A stretch of DNA of 64,000 nt from Salinisphaera sp. (GTDB lineage: Bacteria; Pseudomonadota; Gammaproteobacteria; Nevskiales; Salinisphaeraceae), in assembly GCA_027858915.1 (NCBI GenBank), contig JAQIBT010000033.1:55668-119667 (forward strand), written 5' to 3'. The position numbers and the translations under genes are program-made. The stretch's first letter is position 1. Each line of letters starts with the position of its first letter. The notes below the pieces were generated by a model. It had not been told where the DNA came from and did no database searches. It was given only the letters and a program-made list of their open reading frames with translations. Of the stretch, positions 17,071 to 25,541 are shown piece after piece.

Positions 17071-17784
17071 TCAGGCAGCCGCGGCGAGCATTCCCCGCAT
17101 GCGGGTCAATGCTCGCGCGTGCAGCTGGCATACACGGGATTCAGACACGCCCATCCGCTCAGCAATCTGGCGCAGGTTTTCACCTCGTTCATAATACAGA
17201 ACCAGCAGCTGCTGATCGCGCTCGGGCAGATCCGACATGACGCGGGTTACATAGGCCCAGAGATCGCAATCGGCTACTGCCTCTTCAGGCAGCTCGGCCC
17301 CTGCGCTGCCGATATCCGCCGCCGGATTGGCCTCGAGCAGACCGTCCAGACTGGCCATATGGACACGGTCCAGATCAGCGCATAGATGCTGGTATTCGTC
17401 CGAAGACAGACCCATCGCGGTGGCCACCGCGGCGCCCGACGCTGCACGGCCGGTCTGTCGCTCGATGGTCAGGGAAGCCTGACGCATGCTGCGGGCGGCC
17501 CGGTGCAGGGAACGAGGCGTCCAGTCACCGCGCCGTATTTCGTCGAGCATGGCGCCGCGTACACGGATACCGGCGAACGTCGCAAAACTGGCGTCCTGTT
17601 CAGGCTGATAGCGCTCATAGGCTTCCAGCAGTCCAACCATGCCGGCCTGAATCAGATCGTCGATCTGCACCGACGCCGGCAGACGACGATGCAGCCGCCA
17701 GGCAATACGACGAACCAGCTCTTCATTTTCCCCAACAACGGCCGATAATTTCTGGACACCGGCTCTCTGGACTGCAGTATGCAT
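17071..17784 (-). CDS. fliA: RNA polymerase sigma factor, FliA (sigma-28) type
   Basis: The 237-residue sigma factor has region 2 (residues about 20-95, with DDLIQAGMVGLLEAYERYQ and FATFAGIRVRGAMLDEIRRG), a short region 3, and region 4 (LPERDQQLLVLYYERG, then IAERMGVSESRVCQLHARAL). The block DWTPRSL after region 2 is a FliA hallmark. FliA normally transcribes late flagellar and chemotaxis genes. None are in this window, and no flgM is adjacent, so the gene is isolated. The ATG at 17784 follows AGGGGGAATGGAG. Its upstream region is unusually AT-rich and holds palindromes. A non-flagellar general-stress role cannot be excluded. Confidence 0.85.
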   Translation of the reverse strand: MHTAVQRAGVQKLSAVVGENEELVRRIAWRLHRRLPASVQIDDLIQAGMVGLLEAYERYQPEQDASFATFAGIRVRGAMLDEIRRGDWTPRSLHRAARSMRQASLTIERQTGRAASGAAVATAMGLSSDEYQHLCADLDRVHMASLDGLLEANPAADIGSAGAELPEEAVADCDLWAYVTRVMSDLPERDQQLLVLYYERGENLRQIAERMGVSESRVCQLHARALTRMRGMLAAAA

Positions 17785-18212
17785 CGCTCCATTCCCCCTG
17801 TGAAAGCGTCAACCCCCGATCACGAGCCGGACGACCATCGCATTGATCGCGGCCACATGGAACCACATGCAAACTATCAGCCAATATTGATAAGCTATTT
17901 TTTTTCAATTGCTTGAGCAGTTTAAAAGACATAAATTGTCAGTTTTTATCAGGATCCAACCGACAATTAACGTCAATTGTTGACATTTTTTGACTCGTTG
18001 TGTCGCCGCAAGACGACAGCTCGCACCGACGAAACGAACGCTGGTCCAGAGCAGCAGACCGGGCGTAATCGACAAGATCGGGACAGCAAAACGCTGGCGC
18101 TGCAGATCGCCGCGCGCTCACATCTCGAGTACTCTGGCCCCAAGCATTCCGAGTACGAGGCAAGCTGTATGCGCAGCGTGACCCCCTGCGATCGATTATC
18201 AAGGCGGTGTTC
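17785..18212. promoter_or_regulatory. AT-rich divergent promoter region with inverted repeats
   Basis: No gene is seen in these roughly 430 bases between the divergent sigma factor and glycerate kinase genes. The centre (about 17880-18000) is much more AT-rich than its surroundings. It carries two inverted repeats: AATTGTC (17934-17940) facing GACAATT (17962-17968), and the palindrome GTCAATTGTTGAC (17972-17984; five-base arms around TTG). TTGACA at 17980 could be a -35 element, though no good -10 follows. These look like operator sites, regulator unknown. The part from about 18000 to 18200 is GC-rich with no recognisable element. Confidence 0.45.
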
Positions 18213-19346
18213 ATGAGCCCCGTTCAAGTGGTGATTGCACCCGATAGCTTCAAGGGCAGCCTGTCGGCCATTAAGGTGGCACAAGCGCTGGCGCGCGGCC
18301 TGGCGCAATCCGGCCAACCGGTCAGATCCACCGTCGCGCCAATGGCCGACGGCGGCGAGGGCACGCTGGATTGCGTGGCCGCAAGCTGCGCTGGCGACTG
18401 GCAGCAAACGACGATCGAGGCCATTCATGGCCAATCCATCAATGCGCGCTGGTTCCTGATGCACGGACACACGGCGGTAATTGAGTGTGCGGAGGTGCTC
18501 GGCCTGCCCCTGATCGAGCAGACGACCGACGCGCCAGGACTGCGCCGACGCAGCAGCGCCGCACTCGGCCATCTGATCACCTGCGCGCTGAATGCCGACG
18601 CCGAGGAATTGGTTATCGGGCTGGGCGGCAGTGCCTGCAACGATGCCGGCCTGGGACTGATGGTTGCGCTGGGCGCGCGGGCACTGGATCGGGATGGCCA
18701 GATGCTCGCTCCAAGCATGGATGCGTTGCTCGCGCTGGATCGGCTGGACCTGAGTGGCCTTGACCCACGTTTGATCGACCTGCCAATTCGCGTGCTGTGT
18801 GACGTCGACAATCCATTGCTCGGCGAACAAGGAGCCAGCCGCATTTACGGTCCGCAGAAAGGCCTGACAAACGACGATATCCAGGCGGTCGAAACAGCGT
18901 TTGGTCGCCTGGCGCAGTTACTCGACGTACAGGACAAAACCTCGTTGGCCGGCAGTGGCGCAGCCGGCGGGCTGGGCTTCGCGCTGGCCGCACTTGGCGG
19001 CAACCTGGAAAGCGGTGCCGAAGCATTGATGAGCCTGACCGGTCTGCGCGAATCGATGGACGAGGCCGATTGCGTACTCACCGGCGAAGGCCGGTCCGAT
19101 CGCCAGACGCTGGCCGGCAAACTGCCACTGGCGGTAGCGCGGGCCGCACGTCCGACACCGACCTATCTGATCTGTGGCGCGATCGCCGATGACGCCCGCT
19201 CGGCGCTGGAGCAGGAATTTGCGATGTGTCACACGCTGGTTGAGTGTTCCGGCAGCCTAGCGGCCGCTCTCGCCGAACCCAGCCGGTGGCTGGAGCAGAT
19301 CGCGACCGAGCTGGCCGCCGATATCGTGGCACTCGGAGCACCATGA
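18213..19346 (+). CDS. Glycerate 2-kinase (GarK/GlxK family)
   Basis: A 377-residue kinase phosphorylating D-glycerate to 2-phosphoglycerate. It opens with VVIAPDSFKGSLSAIKVAQA, the family signature, and has MADGGEGTLDC (residues about 46-56), VIGLGGSACNDAG and GSGAAGGLGFALAALGG further on, then the C-terminal LTGEGRSDRQTLAGK. The length is typical. ATG at 18213 is preferred to the GTG two codons earlier, with AAGG about ten bases upstream. In context it would recycle the glycerate released when glucosylglycerate is split, linking it to glycolysis; alternatively it serves glyoxylate or glucarate metabolism. Confidence 0.92.
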   Translation: MSPVQVVIAPDSFKGSLSAIKVAQALARGLAQSGQPVRSTVAPMADGGEGTLDCVAASCAGDWQQTTIEAIHGQSINARWFLMHGHTAVIECAEVLGLPLIEQTTDAPGLRRRSSAALGHLITCALNADAEELVIGLGGSACNDAGLGLMVALGARALDRDGQMLAPSMDALLALDRLDLSGLDPRLIDLPIRVLCDVDNPLLGEQGASRIYGPQKGLTNDDIQAVETAFGRLAQLLDVQDKTSLAGSGAAGGLGFALAALGGNLESGAEALMSLTGLRESMDEADCVLTGEGRSDRQTLAGKLPLAVARAARPTPTYLICGAIADDARSALEQEFAMCHTLVECSGSLAAALAEPSRWLEQIATELAADIVALGAP

Positions 19347-19444
19347 TGGACCGCGCGACGACGACACAGGACAGCGATGTCTGCACTCGCGTATCATAGC
19401 GACGCCGGCCGTTCGGCGCAGACCACTCCGAGACGAGAGCAACC

Positions 19445-20398
19445 ATGCTTCGAACCTTCAACATCAGCGATGACCGGATCGTCGAGGATCGACGAGACGA
19501 CGCAGCCACTGCGGCCGGACTGGCACGCGCGCAGTGGATTGACGCCCAGGATCCCAGTGACGAGGAACGGGCTGCGCTGGCCAGTTTCCTGACCGACGAA
19601 CTGCCCGAAGACGAGGACGTCGAGGAGATCGAGTCCTCGGCGCGTTATTTCGTAGACGATGACGGCATCCACGTGCATTCACTATTCCTCTGGCAGACCG
19701 AGGGTCGCCACGAGACCGATACCGTCGCATTCATCCTGCAGCCGAAACGCCTGATCACGCTGCGCGACGACGATATGGCTGATTTCCGCCTGCTGCGCCT
19801 GCGCGCGCGCGCGCATCAGGTCGAGGCGGACAGCCCAGAGTCATTGCTGGTAACGATCTTCGAGCAGAAGGTGGAAAACCTCGCCGACACGGTCGAGGAC
19901 CTACATCTGAAACTGGAAAAAGTCAGCCACCTGGTACTCGAGGACGACAGCGCCGAGCTCGAGGACGCGATCGATTCGCTGGCAAAGCTGGAGGATTCGT
20001 CCGGCAAGATCCGACTGTGCCTGATGGACACACAGCGGTCGATCTCCTTCATTCTGCGCCACCTGCCGGCCGACGCGCCGGCGCGTGAGACAGCACGCGA
20101 GATCATGCACGACATCGAGGCGCTGATGAGCCACATCGCGTTTCTGTTCGACAAGATCAACTTCCTGATGGATTCCACGATCAGCTTCATCAATATCGAG
20201 CAGAGCAAGATCATCAAGATCTTCTCGATTGCGGCTGTCGTGCTGCTGCCGCCCACCGTGGTCGCCAGTATCTACGGCATGAACTTCACGCATATGCCGG
20301 AACTGAAGTGGACCTACGGCTATCCGTTCGCGCTGGTAGTCATGGTCCTGGCGAGCATCGCGCCCTATGCCTATTTCAAGTACAAGAAATGGCTCTGA
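19445..20398 (+). CDS. corA: CorA-family magnesium/cobalt transporter
   Basis: The 317-residue protein has a large acidic cytoplasmic N-terminal domain, a long stalk helix (about residues 150-250), then two membrane helices at the C-terminus. The ion-selectivity motif YGMNF follows the first helix, and the C-terminus is basic (YFKYKKWL), as in CorA pentamers. The acidic beginning (DELPEDEDVEEIES) is typical. CorA passes Mg2+ or Co2+ through the inner membrane. A short alternating GC run near 19800 lies within the gene. The gene is single, with a dispersed repeat right after its stop. Confidence 0.93.
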   Translation: MLRTFNISDDRIVEDRRDDAATAAGLARAQWIDAQDPSDEERAALASFLTDELPEDEDVEEIESSARYFVDDDGIHVHSLFLWQTEGRHETDTVAFILQPKRLITLRDDDMADFRLLRLRARAHQVEADSPESLLVTIFEQKVENLADTVEDLHLKLEKVSHLVLEDDSAELEDAIDSLAKLEDSSGKIRLCLMDTQRSISFILRHLPADAPARETAREIMHDIEALMSHIAFLFDKINFLMDSTISFINIEQSKIIKIFSIAAVVLLPPTVVASIYGMNFTHMPELKWTYGYPFALVVMVLASIAPYAYFKYKKWL

Positions 20399-20402
20399 AA
20401 GC

Positions 20403-20518
20403 ATTTATCCGCAGATGCCGCAGATAGACGCAGATGAAGACAAACAGGAAGAGCAGATAGCCAGTGCGTTTTTTAATCTGCGTTCATCTGCGTGAATCTG
20501 CGTGAATCTGCGGATAAA
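20403..20518. repeat. Dispersed CGCAGAT-type inverted repeat array (locus b)
   Basis: The left arm (20403-20438) holds TTTATCCGCAGAT followed by two more CGCAGAT units. The right arm (20475-20518) holds four ATCTGCG units ending in ATCTGCGGATAAA, the inverse of the left arm. The arms could fold into a long hairpin with a loop of about 36 bases. It fills the convergent gap between corA and mlaA and may act as a two-way terminator. It is the clearest of five copies in the window. Confidence 0.8.
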
Positions 20519-20539
20519 CAGTCTTCTGTCTTATGACGC

Positions 20540-21319
20540 CTAATGCGCAATCTGCAGCGCGCGGTAGTTCTCATAGACCAGACGTACCAGCGTGTACTCA
20601 AACGGTGAGCCAGTCTGGTAATAGCGGAAATTCGTGGTGTCGCGCTTGTTGAGCACGTAGGCCAGCTCGTAGGCCACGTTGGCTGGCGTGTTGCCGTTGA
20701 TCTGCAACGGATCGATAACGGTGTACAGGGCCTGGTCGGCGGCCAGGCCAGTGGCATCACGCAGGTCTGACGGCCCGAAGAACGGCAACACCAGATACGG
20801 TCCGGCACCGACGCCGTAGTGGCCGAGCGTCTGGCCAAAGTCCTCGTCCCGCTGGGCCAGCCCAAAATGCGTCGCCGGATCAAACAGACCGGCAATACCG
20901 ATTGTAGAATTGATCAAGAATCGGGAAGCCGTCACCGCCGAGCTCTTGGGCTTGAGCTGCAGGACCGAATTGGCAAAGGTGTTGATTTCGCCAAGATTGG
21001 AGAAAAAATTCTGTACTCCCGTGCGCACGAACCCCGGCGTGAATTTGTCGTAGACATGCACCACTGGCAACAGCACATATTGGTCGGTCAACGCATTGAA
21101 GCGATAGATCCGGCGGTTGGCGTCCTGCAAGGGATCGGAAATCGCCAGCGGATTGGCGGTCGTCTGACTGGCCGGTGTGCTCTCCGGCGTGGATTGATCG
21201 ATCGTTGACGGCGGCGGTGTTGTGGCACAGGCACCCAGCAGCACGCAGACCAGCAACGTGGCCAGCGCGCGCTGGCCCGAATGCGCGGACACTACAATCC
21301 TGGACAAGGCATTTATCAT
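20540..21319 (-). CDS. mlaA: MlaA (VacJ) family outer-membrane phospholipid transport lipoprotein
   Basis: A 259-residue lipoprotein with lipobox LLGAC (Cys about residue 30). The MlaA domain runs from DPLQDANRRIYRFN to the C-terminus, with FSNLGEINTFANSVLQ, FLINSTIGIAGLFDPA and GPYLVLPFFGPSDLRDA. MlaA with porins removes misplaced phospholipids from the outer leaflet of the outer membrane and hands them to MlaC. The other mla genes are not here. Its start overlaps the stop of the upstream hydrolase gene by four bases (ATGA), so the two are co-expressed. Confidence 0.93.
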   Translation of the reverse strand: MINALSRIVVSAHSGQRALATLLVCVLLGACATTPPPSTIDQSTPESTPASQTTANPLAISDPLQDANRRIYRFNALTDQYVLLPVVHVYDKFTPGFVRTGVQNFFSNLGEINTFANSVLQLKPKSSAVTASRFLINSTIGIAGLFDPATHFGLAQRDEDFGQTLGHYGVGAGPYLVLPFFGPSDLRDATGLAADQALYTVIDPLQINGNTPANVAYELAYVLNKRDTTNFRYYQTGSPFEYTLVRLVYENYRALQIAH

Positions 21320-22716
21320 GGCGAAAAATAATCCTGGATCGCGTGAATTGTCTTCTTGTAGTCCAGATTGCCCATATGACCGCCGTAGGGCCGAATACGA
21401 GCGCGCTTGCCAAAGGTCGACCGCAGGAAGCCAACCTCGTCAGTGTCAAGAATCGGATCGTCGGCGTTGGTGAATACGGCGATATTCTTGTCAGCCGCCA
21501 AAAACGGCGCGATCTGGTGCAGGTCGTCTTCAGCAATCAGCCGCGATCGGCTTAGATGACGACCATCCCGATTCCAGTAGGGCAGCAACAGCTGATCGAT
21601 GTAGCTCGCGAACGTCATACGAAAAGAACGGGCAAAATATGTGCCCAGCGAGTCATAGGCGCCGGGCGAGACATTTTTCGGCACAATCACATCGGAATGG
21701 GTCATGACGTCAGCGGCATACGCCATATCGGCTAGCGAGAGCCGAAACGCCAGCCCGACGATCGCGCCAATCTGCTTGTGATTGAACGTACCCTTCTGGT
21801 ACGCCTGAAACAGCGTGTCCTGGCTGAACTGGAGCGGCTGATCGCTCGACTGGCTCTGCTGGATGTTGCCTAGCACCTGGGCCAGGAACTCGGGCAGCGC
21901 GCTGTAGCCGCCCGGTAGATTCTTCTTGATCAGCGTGTCCATGCGCCCCACCGACGCCCAGACGCTGACGGCTGGATTGAGCAGCAGCACGTGCTGGAAG
22001 TTGAATACGTGCCTGGACGCATCGTAGTGGGCCAGGAACGCGGCCTGCGTTGCACCCAGGCTCCAGCCAGTCAAAGAGTAACCGGTGATGTCGAGCGTGC
22101 CGGACAGATCGTCGCGTACGATTTTCATCAGCCGATAGAGATCATGCACGTCGGCCGGCATACGGCCCGGCACCGGATGCGTGGCCGCGCCGAGCATGAA
22201 GGTGACGCTGGTCGGCGACGGCAGGCAAGCGACGCTGTAGCCCACTTGGTAGAGCACCCGCGACAACAGCACACACTTGCTGGACCGCGCCGAATCACCG
22301 GTGCCTGCGATCACGAACGCCAGCGGCGCCGGATGATCCTGGGCGGCGAGCAGATACTTCAGCGGCCGCGCATAGCGCAGCGTGGGCGGCGTCTTGCGAT
22401 TGACCAGCGGATTCAGCGTGCGGATCGAGAAATTGACGTCACTTGGCAGATCTGCCTGAAGTTTCTTGGGCGTACCCAGCACGGTGGCTATGAGCGGCTT
22501 CTTGATCGGATATGGCGGCACCTGAGCGACGGCGTGCCTTTTGGCGCCGGGCATGGACGGATTGCTGTTCTGCCCTCCGCTGCCCGGCGCGGCATGCGAA
22601 TGCGGCGCACTGGCACATCCGGCCATCCCAATGGACAGCAAAACGGCCGTGAATGACCAAATGAAAACGTTGGGCACAAGCATCCCTGAGCAGTCCATCC
22701 TGATTACGTGCATCAT
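21316..22716 (-). CDS. Putative lipoprotein alpha/beta hydrolase co-transcribed with mlaA
   Basis: A protein of 466 residues from the first ATG (an ATG at 22683 would shorten it by 11). The signal peptide ends in IGMAGC, a lipobox. The mature domain looks like an alpha/beta hydrolase: LAFVIAGTGDSARSS could form the oxyanion region and GWSLGATQAAFLA the nucleophile elbow (Ser in GWSLG). Late residues ADDPILDTDEVG and PYGGHMGN fit the acid and His. The ATGA overlap with mlaA suggests a role in envelope lipid handling, perhaps phospholipid or ester hydrolysis. Exact substrate is unknown. Confidence 0.72.
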   Translation of the reverse strand: MMHVIRMDCSGMLVPNVFIWSFTAVLLSIGMAGCASAPHSHAAPGSGGQNSNPSMPGAKRHAVAQVPPYPIKKPLIATVLGTPKKLQADLPSDVNFSIRTLNPLVNRKTPPTLRYARPLKYLLAAQDHPAPLAFVIAGTGDSARSSKCVLLSRVLYQVGYSVACLPSPTSVTFMLGAATHPVPGRMPADVHDLYRLMKIVRDDLSGTLDITGYSLTGWSLGATQAAFLAHYDASRHVFNFQHVLLLNPAVSVWASVGRMDTLIKKNLPGGYSALPEFLAQVLGNIQQSQSSDQPLQFSQDTLFQAYQKGTFNHKQIGAIVGLAFRLSLADMAYAADVMTHSDVIVPKNVSPGAYDSLGTYFARSFRMTFASYIDQLLLPYWNRDGRHLSRSRLIAEDDLHQIAPFLAADKNIAVFTNADDPILDTDEVGFLRSTFGKRARIRPYGGHMGNLDYKKTIHAIQDYFSP

Positions 22717-22796
22717 ACCTGCATAATCGTCGCGTAAGGATGATGTCCGAAATAATCCGATAAACGGCTTCGGCGCTAAGCAGTACAGGATGAACG

Positions 22797-23828
22797 ATGA
22801 CCGATTTCCTGATTATAGGTGCCGGCGTGGCCGGCATGGCCGCGGCCAGCACCCTGACGGCGGCAGGCGCCGAGGTACGGTTGATAGACAAGGCAGCCCG
22901 CCCCGGCGGGCGCTGTGCTACGCGGCGCGTCGCACCGGCATCCGATGCCGCCTGGTTCGACTACGGCGCACAGTACTTCACCGCCCGCGACGACGCCTTC
23001 CGCGCCTGGGTGGAACGCGATATCGAGCACGGTCGCCTGGCCCGTTGGCGACCGGCCGTCGCGCAGGCCGAAAAGACCGGCTCGACCTGGCTTCTCACGC
23101 CGTCGCCCGACGAGCGCGAGCGTTTGATCGGGCCGCGCGGGCTCAATCGCTGGGTGCGTGACTGCCTGGGCAGCCTGGACGCGCCAGTTGAATGCGGAGT
23201 ACGCGCCACGTCTGTTCAACGTCGCGATATGGTCTGGCACGTCGAGACCGACCACGGCGACCGACTGCTTGCCAGCCAGTTGCTGCTGACGGTTCCGGCG
23301 GTACAGGCAGCAGCGCTACTGGGCCCACAGGCCGGGCGCATCACGGCGCTGGCCAACGCCGAACGCGCATTATCCGCCTGCCATTCGCTGGTAGTAAGCG
23401 CTCCCGCGCTGGGCGACGCTCAAGCGATCTTCATCAAGGATGGGGCGCTGTCCTGGGCGGCCGACAACAGTCACAAGGCCGGCACGACAGCCGTTGGCGA
23501 ACCACATCTGTGGACCCTGCATGCCAGCCCCAACTACAGCGACCACAACGTCGAAACACCGACCGCCGAACTGGCGCCGGCTCTGATCGACGAGTTCGCC
23601 GCCATCACAGCACAACGGTCGGACGATATCCAGTTGGTACGCGCGCATCGCTGGCGCTATGCACGTCCCGGTCCGGCAGCGCCTGACGCCGAAACCCAGT
23701 CCTGGTATGACAAAGCGCAGGGCCTGGCACTAGCCGGCGACTGGCTGGCCGGCGGCCGGGTGGAAGGCGCCTGGCTATCCGGGCGTGCGGCCGCTCGGCA
23801 CATACTGGAGCAGCGAGCCGCCGACTGA
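22797..23828 (+). CDS. Renalase-like FAD-dependent oxidoreductase
   Basis: A 343-residue flavoprotein. The N-terminal FAD fold FLIIGAGVAGMAAA is followed by IDKAARPGGRCATRR, where GGR-x-A-TRR is characteristic of bacterial renalase-like proteins. FDYGAQYFTARD comes next, and the C-terminal FAD contact is LALAGDWLAGGRVEGAWLSG. Bacterial renalase oxidises off-pathway isomers of NAD(P)H back to NAD(P)+. This would suit the neighbouring NDH-2 gene, which faces it, but the substrate is inferred only. The ATG at 22797 lies just after a divergent promoter region shared with the hydrolase gene. Confidence 0.82.
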   Translation: MTDFLIIGAGVAGMAAASTLTAAGAEVRLIDKAARPGGRCATRRVAPASDAAWFDYGAQYFTARDDAFRAWVERDIEHGRLARWRPAVAQAEKTGSTWLLTPSPDERERLIGPRGLNRWVRDCLGSLDAPVECGVRATSVQRRDMVWHVETDHGDRLLASQLLLTVPAVQAAALLGPQAGRITALANAERALSACHSLVVSAPALGDAQAIFIKDGALSWAADNSHKAGTTAVGEPHLWTLHASPNYSDHNVETPTAELAPALIDEFAAITAQRSDDIQLVRAHRWRYARPGPAAPDAETQSWYDKAQGLALAGDWLAGGRVEGAWLSGRAAARHILEQRAAD

Positions 23829-23839
23829 GGATCGCCGAC

Positions 23840-23860
23840 AAGGCCGCCGCGGCGCCTTTT
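23840..23860 (+). terminator. Rho-independent terminator after renalase-like gene
   Basis: A GC-rich stem with AAGGC and GCCTT arms around a CCGCCGCGGC core is followed by TTTT, about ten bases after the stop codon. It lies in the convergent gap with the NDH-2 gene. Confidence 0.6.
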
Positions 23861-23891
23861 CATGATCAGCCGAACCATTTGCCGGCGCGGT

Positions 23892-23911
23892 GTCGTATGA
23901 AACGGCAACAG
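23892..23911 (-). repeat. Dispersed 20-bp element, copy 2
   Basis: On the minus strand it reads CTGTTGCCGTTTCATACGAC. It matches copies at 9182, 25353 and 39844 with at most a few changes. It sits a few bases after the ndh stop codon. Confidence 0.7.
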
Positions 23912-23914
23912 ACA

Positions 23915-25234
23915 TTAGTGCAATTTAAGGCGCGGCCGCAGCACGCTGTTGATGCCGTCGACGATGGCTTTCAGGCCGGTCTTGAATATGCCGTGGATGG
24001 CTCGCTGGTGCATGCGATAGAGCGAGGCATAGAAGAATTTCGCCAGCTTGCCTTCGATGAACAGTCCGCGACCGGCGCCGCCGCCCATCAGATTGCCCAC
24101 AGCCTCGAAATGCGCCAGCGAAATTAACGACCCGAAATCCCGATACTTGAACGCTTTCAAAGGCTTTGCATCAAGCGAGGCACGTAGATTCTTGTAGACC
24201 GTGGTCGCCATCTGATGGGCTGACTGGGCTCGCGGCGGCACCATGCGGTCGTTGCCCATCGGACAGGCCGCACAATCGCCGATAGCGAACACGCGTTCAT
24301 CGTCCTCCGTGACCAGCGTATTCTTCACCCGAATCGTGTTGTTGCGCTGGGTGGCAAGGCCTAGTTCCGCCAGGACGTTCGCACCGCGCACACCCGCCGC
24401 CCATACCGTCAGGTCGGCGTCGATACGCGTGCCGTCGGCGGTGGTAAAGCCTTGCTTGTCGGCCGCGGTGATCTTGGTGTCGACATGCAGCTTGACGCCC
24501 AGGCGCTCCAACTCGGCGGCTACCGATTTTCCGATCCGCTCCGGCAGGACGGGCAGGATTCGGGGGGCTGCCTCGATCAGGTGCACCTGCAACTGGCTAC
24601 GGTCAATGCGTGTATAGCCATAGCTCGACAGCATCTGGGTGGCGCTCAACAGCTCGGCCGATAGCTCCACCCCGGTAGCTCCGCCGCCAACGATCGCAAT
24701 CGACAATTTCGCATCGGCCGTCGTGTGGGTCTGGCCCTCATAATGGCTGTGCCGCAGGAAGGTATTGAGCAGCGCCTTGCGAAAGTTTTCTGCCTGGTGC
24801 GTGCTGTCCAGAAAATAACAGTGATCGGCCACCCCGGGCGTGCCGAAGTCGTTGGACACACTGCCCAAGGCGAGTACCAGATAATCGTAATCGAGTGTCC
24901 GTTCCGATAGCAGCTCCTCACCGGACTCGTCGTGCAAAGGTGCCAGACGAATGCGGCGCGCCTCACGATCCATGCCGGCTAGCGTTCCCAGCTGGAAACG
25001 ATAGCCGTGGGTGCGCGCATGTGCGGGGTGGGAGACTTCGTCCAGGCTCTGGTCGAGCACTCCGGTTGCCACCTCATGCAGCAACGGCTTCCAGATATGG
25101 GTGGGACTGGCATCCACCAGCGTCACGTCAGCATGGCCACGGCCACCCATTTTTCGGCCAAGGCGGGTAACCAGCTCCAGGCCACCGGCACCACCGCCGA
25201 CGACGACTATACGAGGCTTTTCGGACTGCGACAT
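23915..25234 (-). CDS. ndh: Type II NADH:quinone oxidoreductase (NDH-2)
   Basis: A 439-residue single-subunit, non-proton-pumping NADH dehydrogenase bound to the inner membrane face. The first dinucleotide fold is IVVVGGGAGGLELVTRLGR, with THIWKPLLHEVATG after it as in NDH-2. The second (NADH) fold is IAIVGGGATGVELSAEL. ERVFAIGDCAACP binds FAD, and APPRAQSAHQMA-like residues follow. The C-terminal amphipathic part anchors it to the membrane. It lets the cell reoxidise NADH without building proton force. It is flanked on both sides by copies of a dispersed 20-bp element. Confidence 0.94.
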   Translation of the reverse strand: MSQSEKPRIVVVGGGAGGLELVTRLGRKMGGRGHADVTLVDASPTHIWKPLLHEVATGVLDQSLDEVSHPAHARTHGYRFQLGTLAGMDREARRIRLAPLHDESGEELLSERTLDYDYLVLALGSVSNDFGTPGVADHCYFLDSTHQAENFRKALLNTFLRHSHYEGQTHTTADAKLSIAIVGGGATGVELSAELLSATQMLSSYGYTRIDRSQLQVHLIEAAPRILPVLPERIGKSVAAELERLGVKLHVDTKITAADKQGFTTADGTRIDADLTVWAAGVRGANVLAELGLATQRNNTIRVKNTLVTEDDERVFAIGDCAACPMGNDRMVPPRAQSAHQMATTVYKNLRASLDAKPLKAFKYRDFGSLISLAHFEAVGNLMGGGAGRGLFIEGKLAKFFYASLYRMHQRAIHGIFKTGLKAIVDGINSVLRPRLKLH

Positions 25235-25352
25235 GAGACCAGACTCCGTTCAGCTCGGCAGGCTTGCTCGGCCGATGACAATCGACGGCCCACAACAAAC
25301 CAGCGGAGCAAAGATGATACTTTAGTCTTGCTTATCCTGCTTGAACTAGGGC

Positions 25353-25372
25353 CTGTTACCGTCTCATACGAC
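25353..25372 (+). repeat. Dispersed 20-bp element, copy 3
   Basis: CTGTTACCGTCTCATACGAC, preceded by CTAGGGC as copy 1 is by CTAGGGG. It differs from copy 1 at three positions. It is upstream of the ndh start, on the opposite side from copy 2. Confidence 0.65.
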
Positions 25373-25430
25373 GCTGCGTCGCGGCATAGAGGACGGCAAC
25401 ACGCCCTGACGTGCAAACGCTGCCATGTCA

Positions 25431-25508
25431 TCCACAAATTGACGCAGATTCAAAACACAAACAGCCGGCTACTGGCGGTTTTCCAATCTGCGTCAACCTG
25501 CGGATAGA
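25431..25508. repeat. Dispersed CGCAGAT-type inverted repeat (locus c)
   Basis: Left arm ending TTGACGCAGATTCA (to 25452) and right arm AATCTGCGTCAACCTGCGG (from 25485) are inverse to one another across about 32 bases. Shorter than locus b. Confidence 0.65.
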
Positions 25509-25541
25509 CATAGAGAAGAACACCGGCAGCCTGGAACGACT

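Larger units (their letters stand above)
25235..25541. other. Gene-free intergenic region carrying two repeat types
   Basis: These 307 bases between ndh and the OPT transporter remnant hold copy 3 of the 20-bp element (25353-25372) and locus c of the CGCAGAT-type repeat (25431-25508). No credible gene was seen. The repeat lies about 35 bases from the premature end of the OPT reading frame. Confidence 0.7.

Noticed and set aside
19799..19817. Alternating GC run in corA as a phase-variable tract.
   Set aside because: It encodes an ordinary Arg-Ala stretch in a conserved helix and is short; no sign of switching.
20475..20518. CRISPR-like look of repeated ATCTGCG units.
   Set aside because: Units are only about ten bases apart, with no spacers and no cas genes; they form an inverted repeat.
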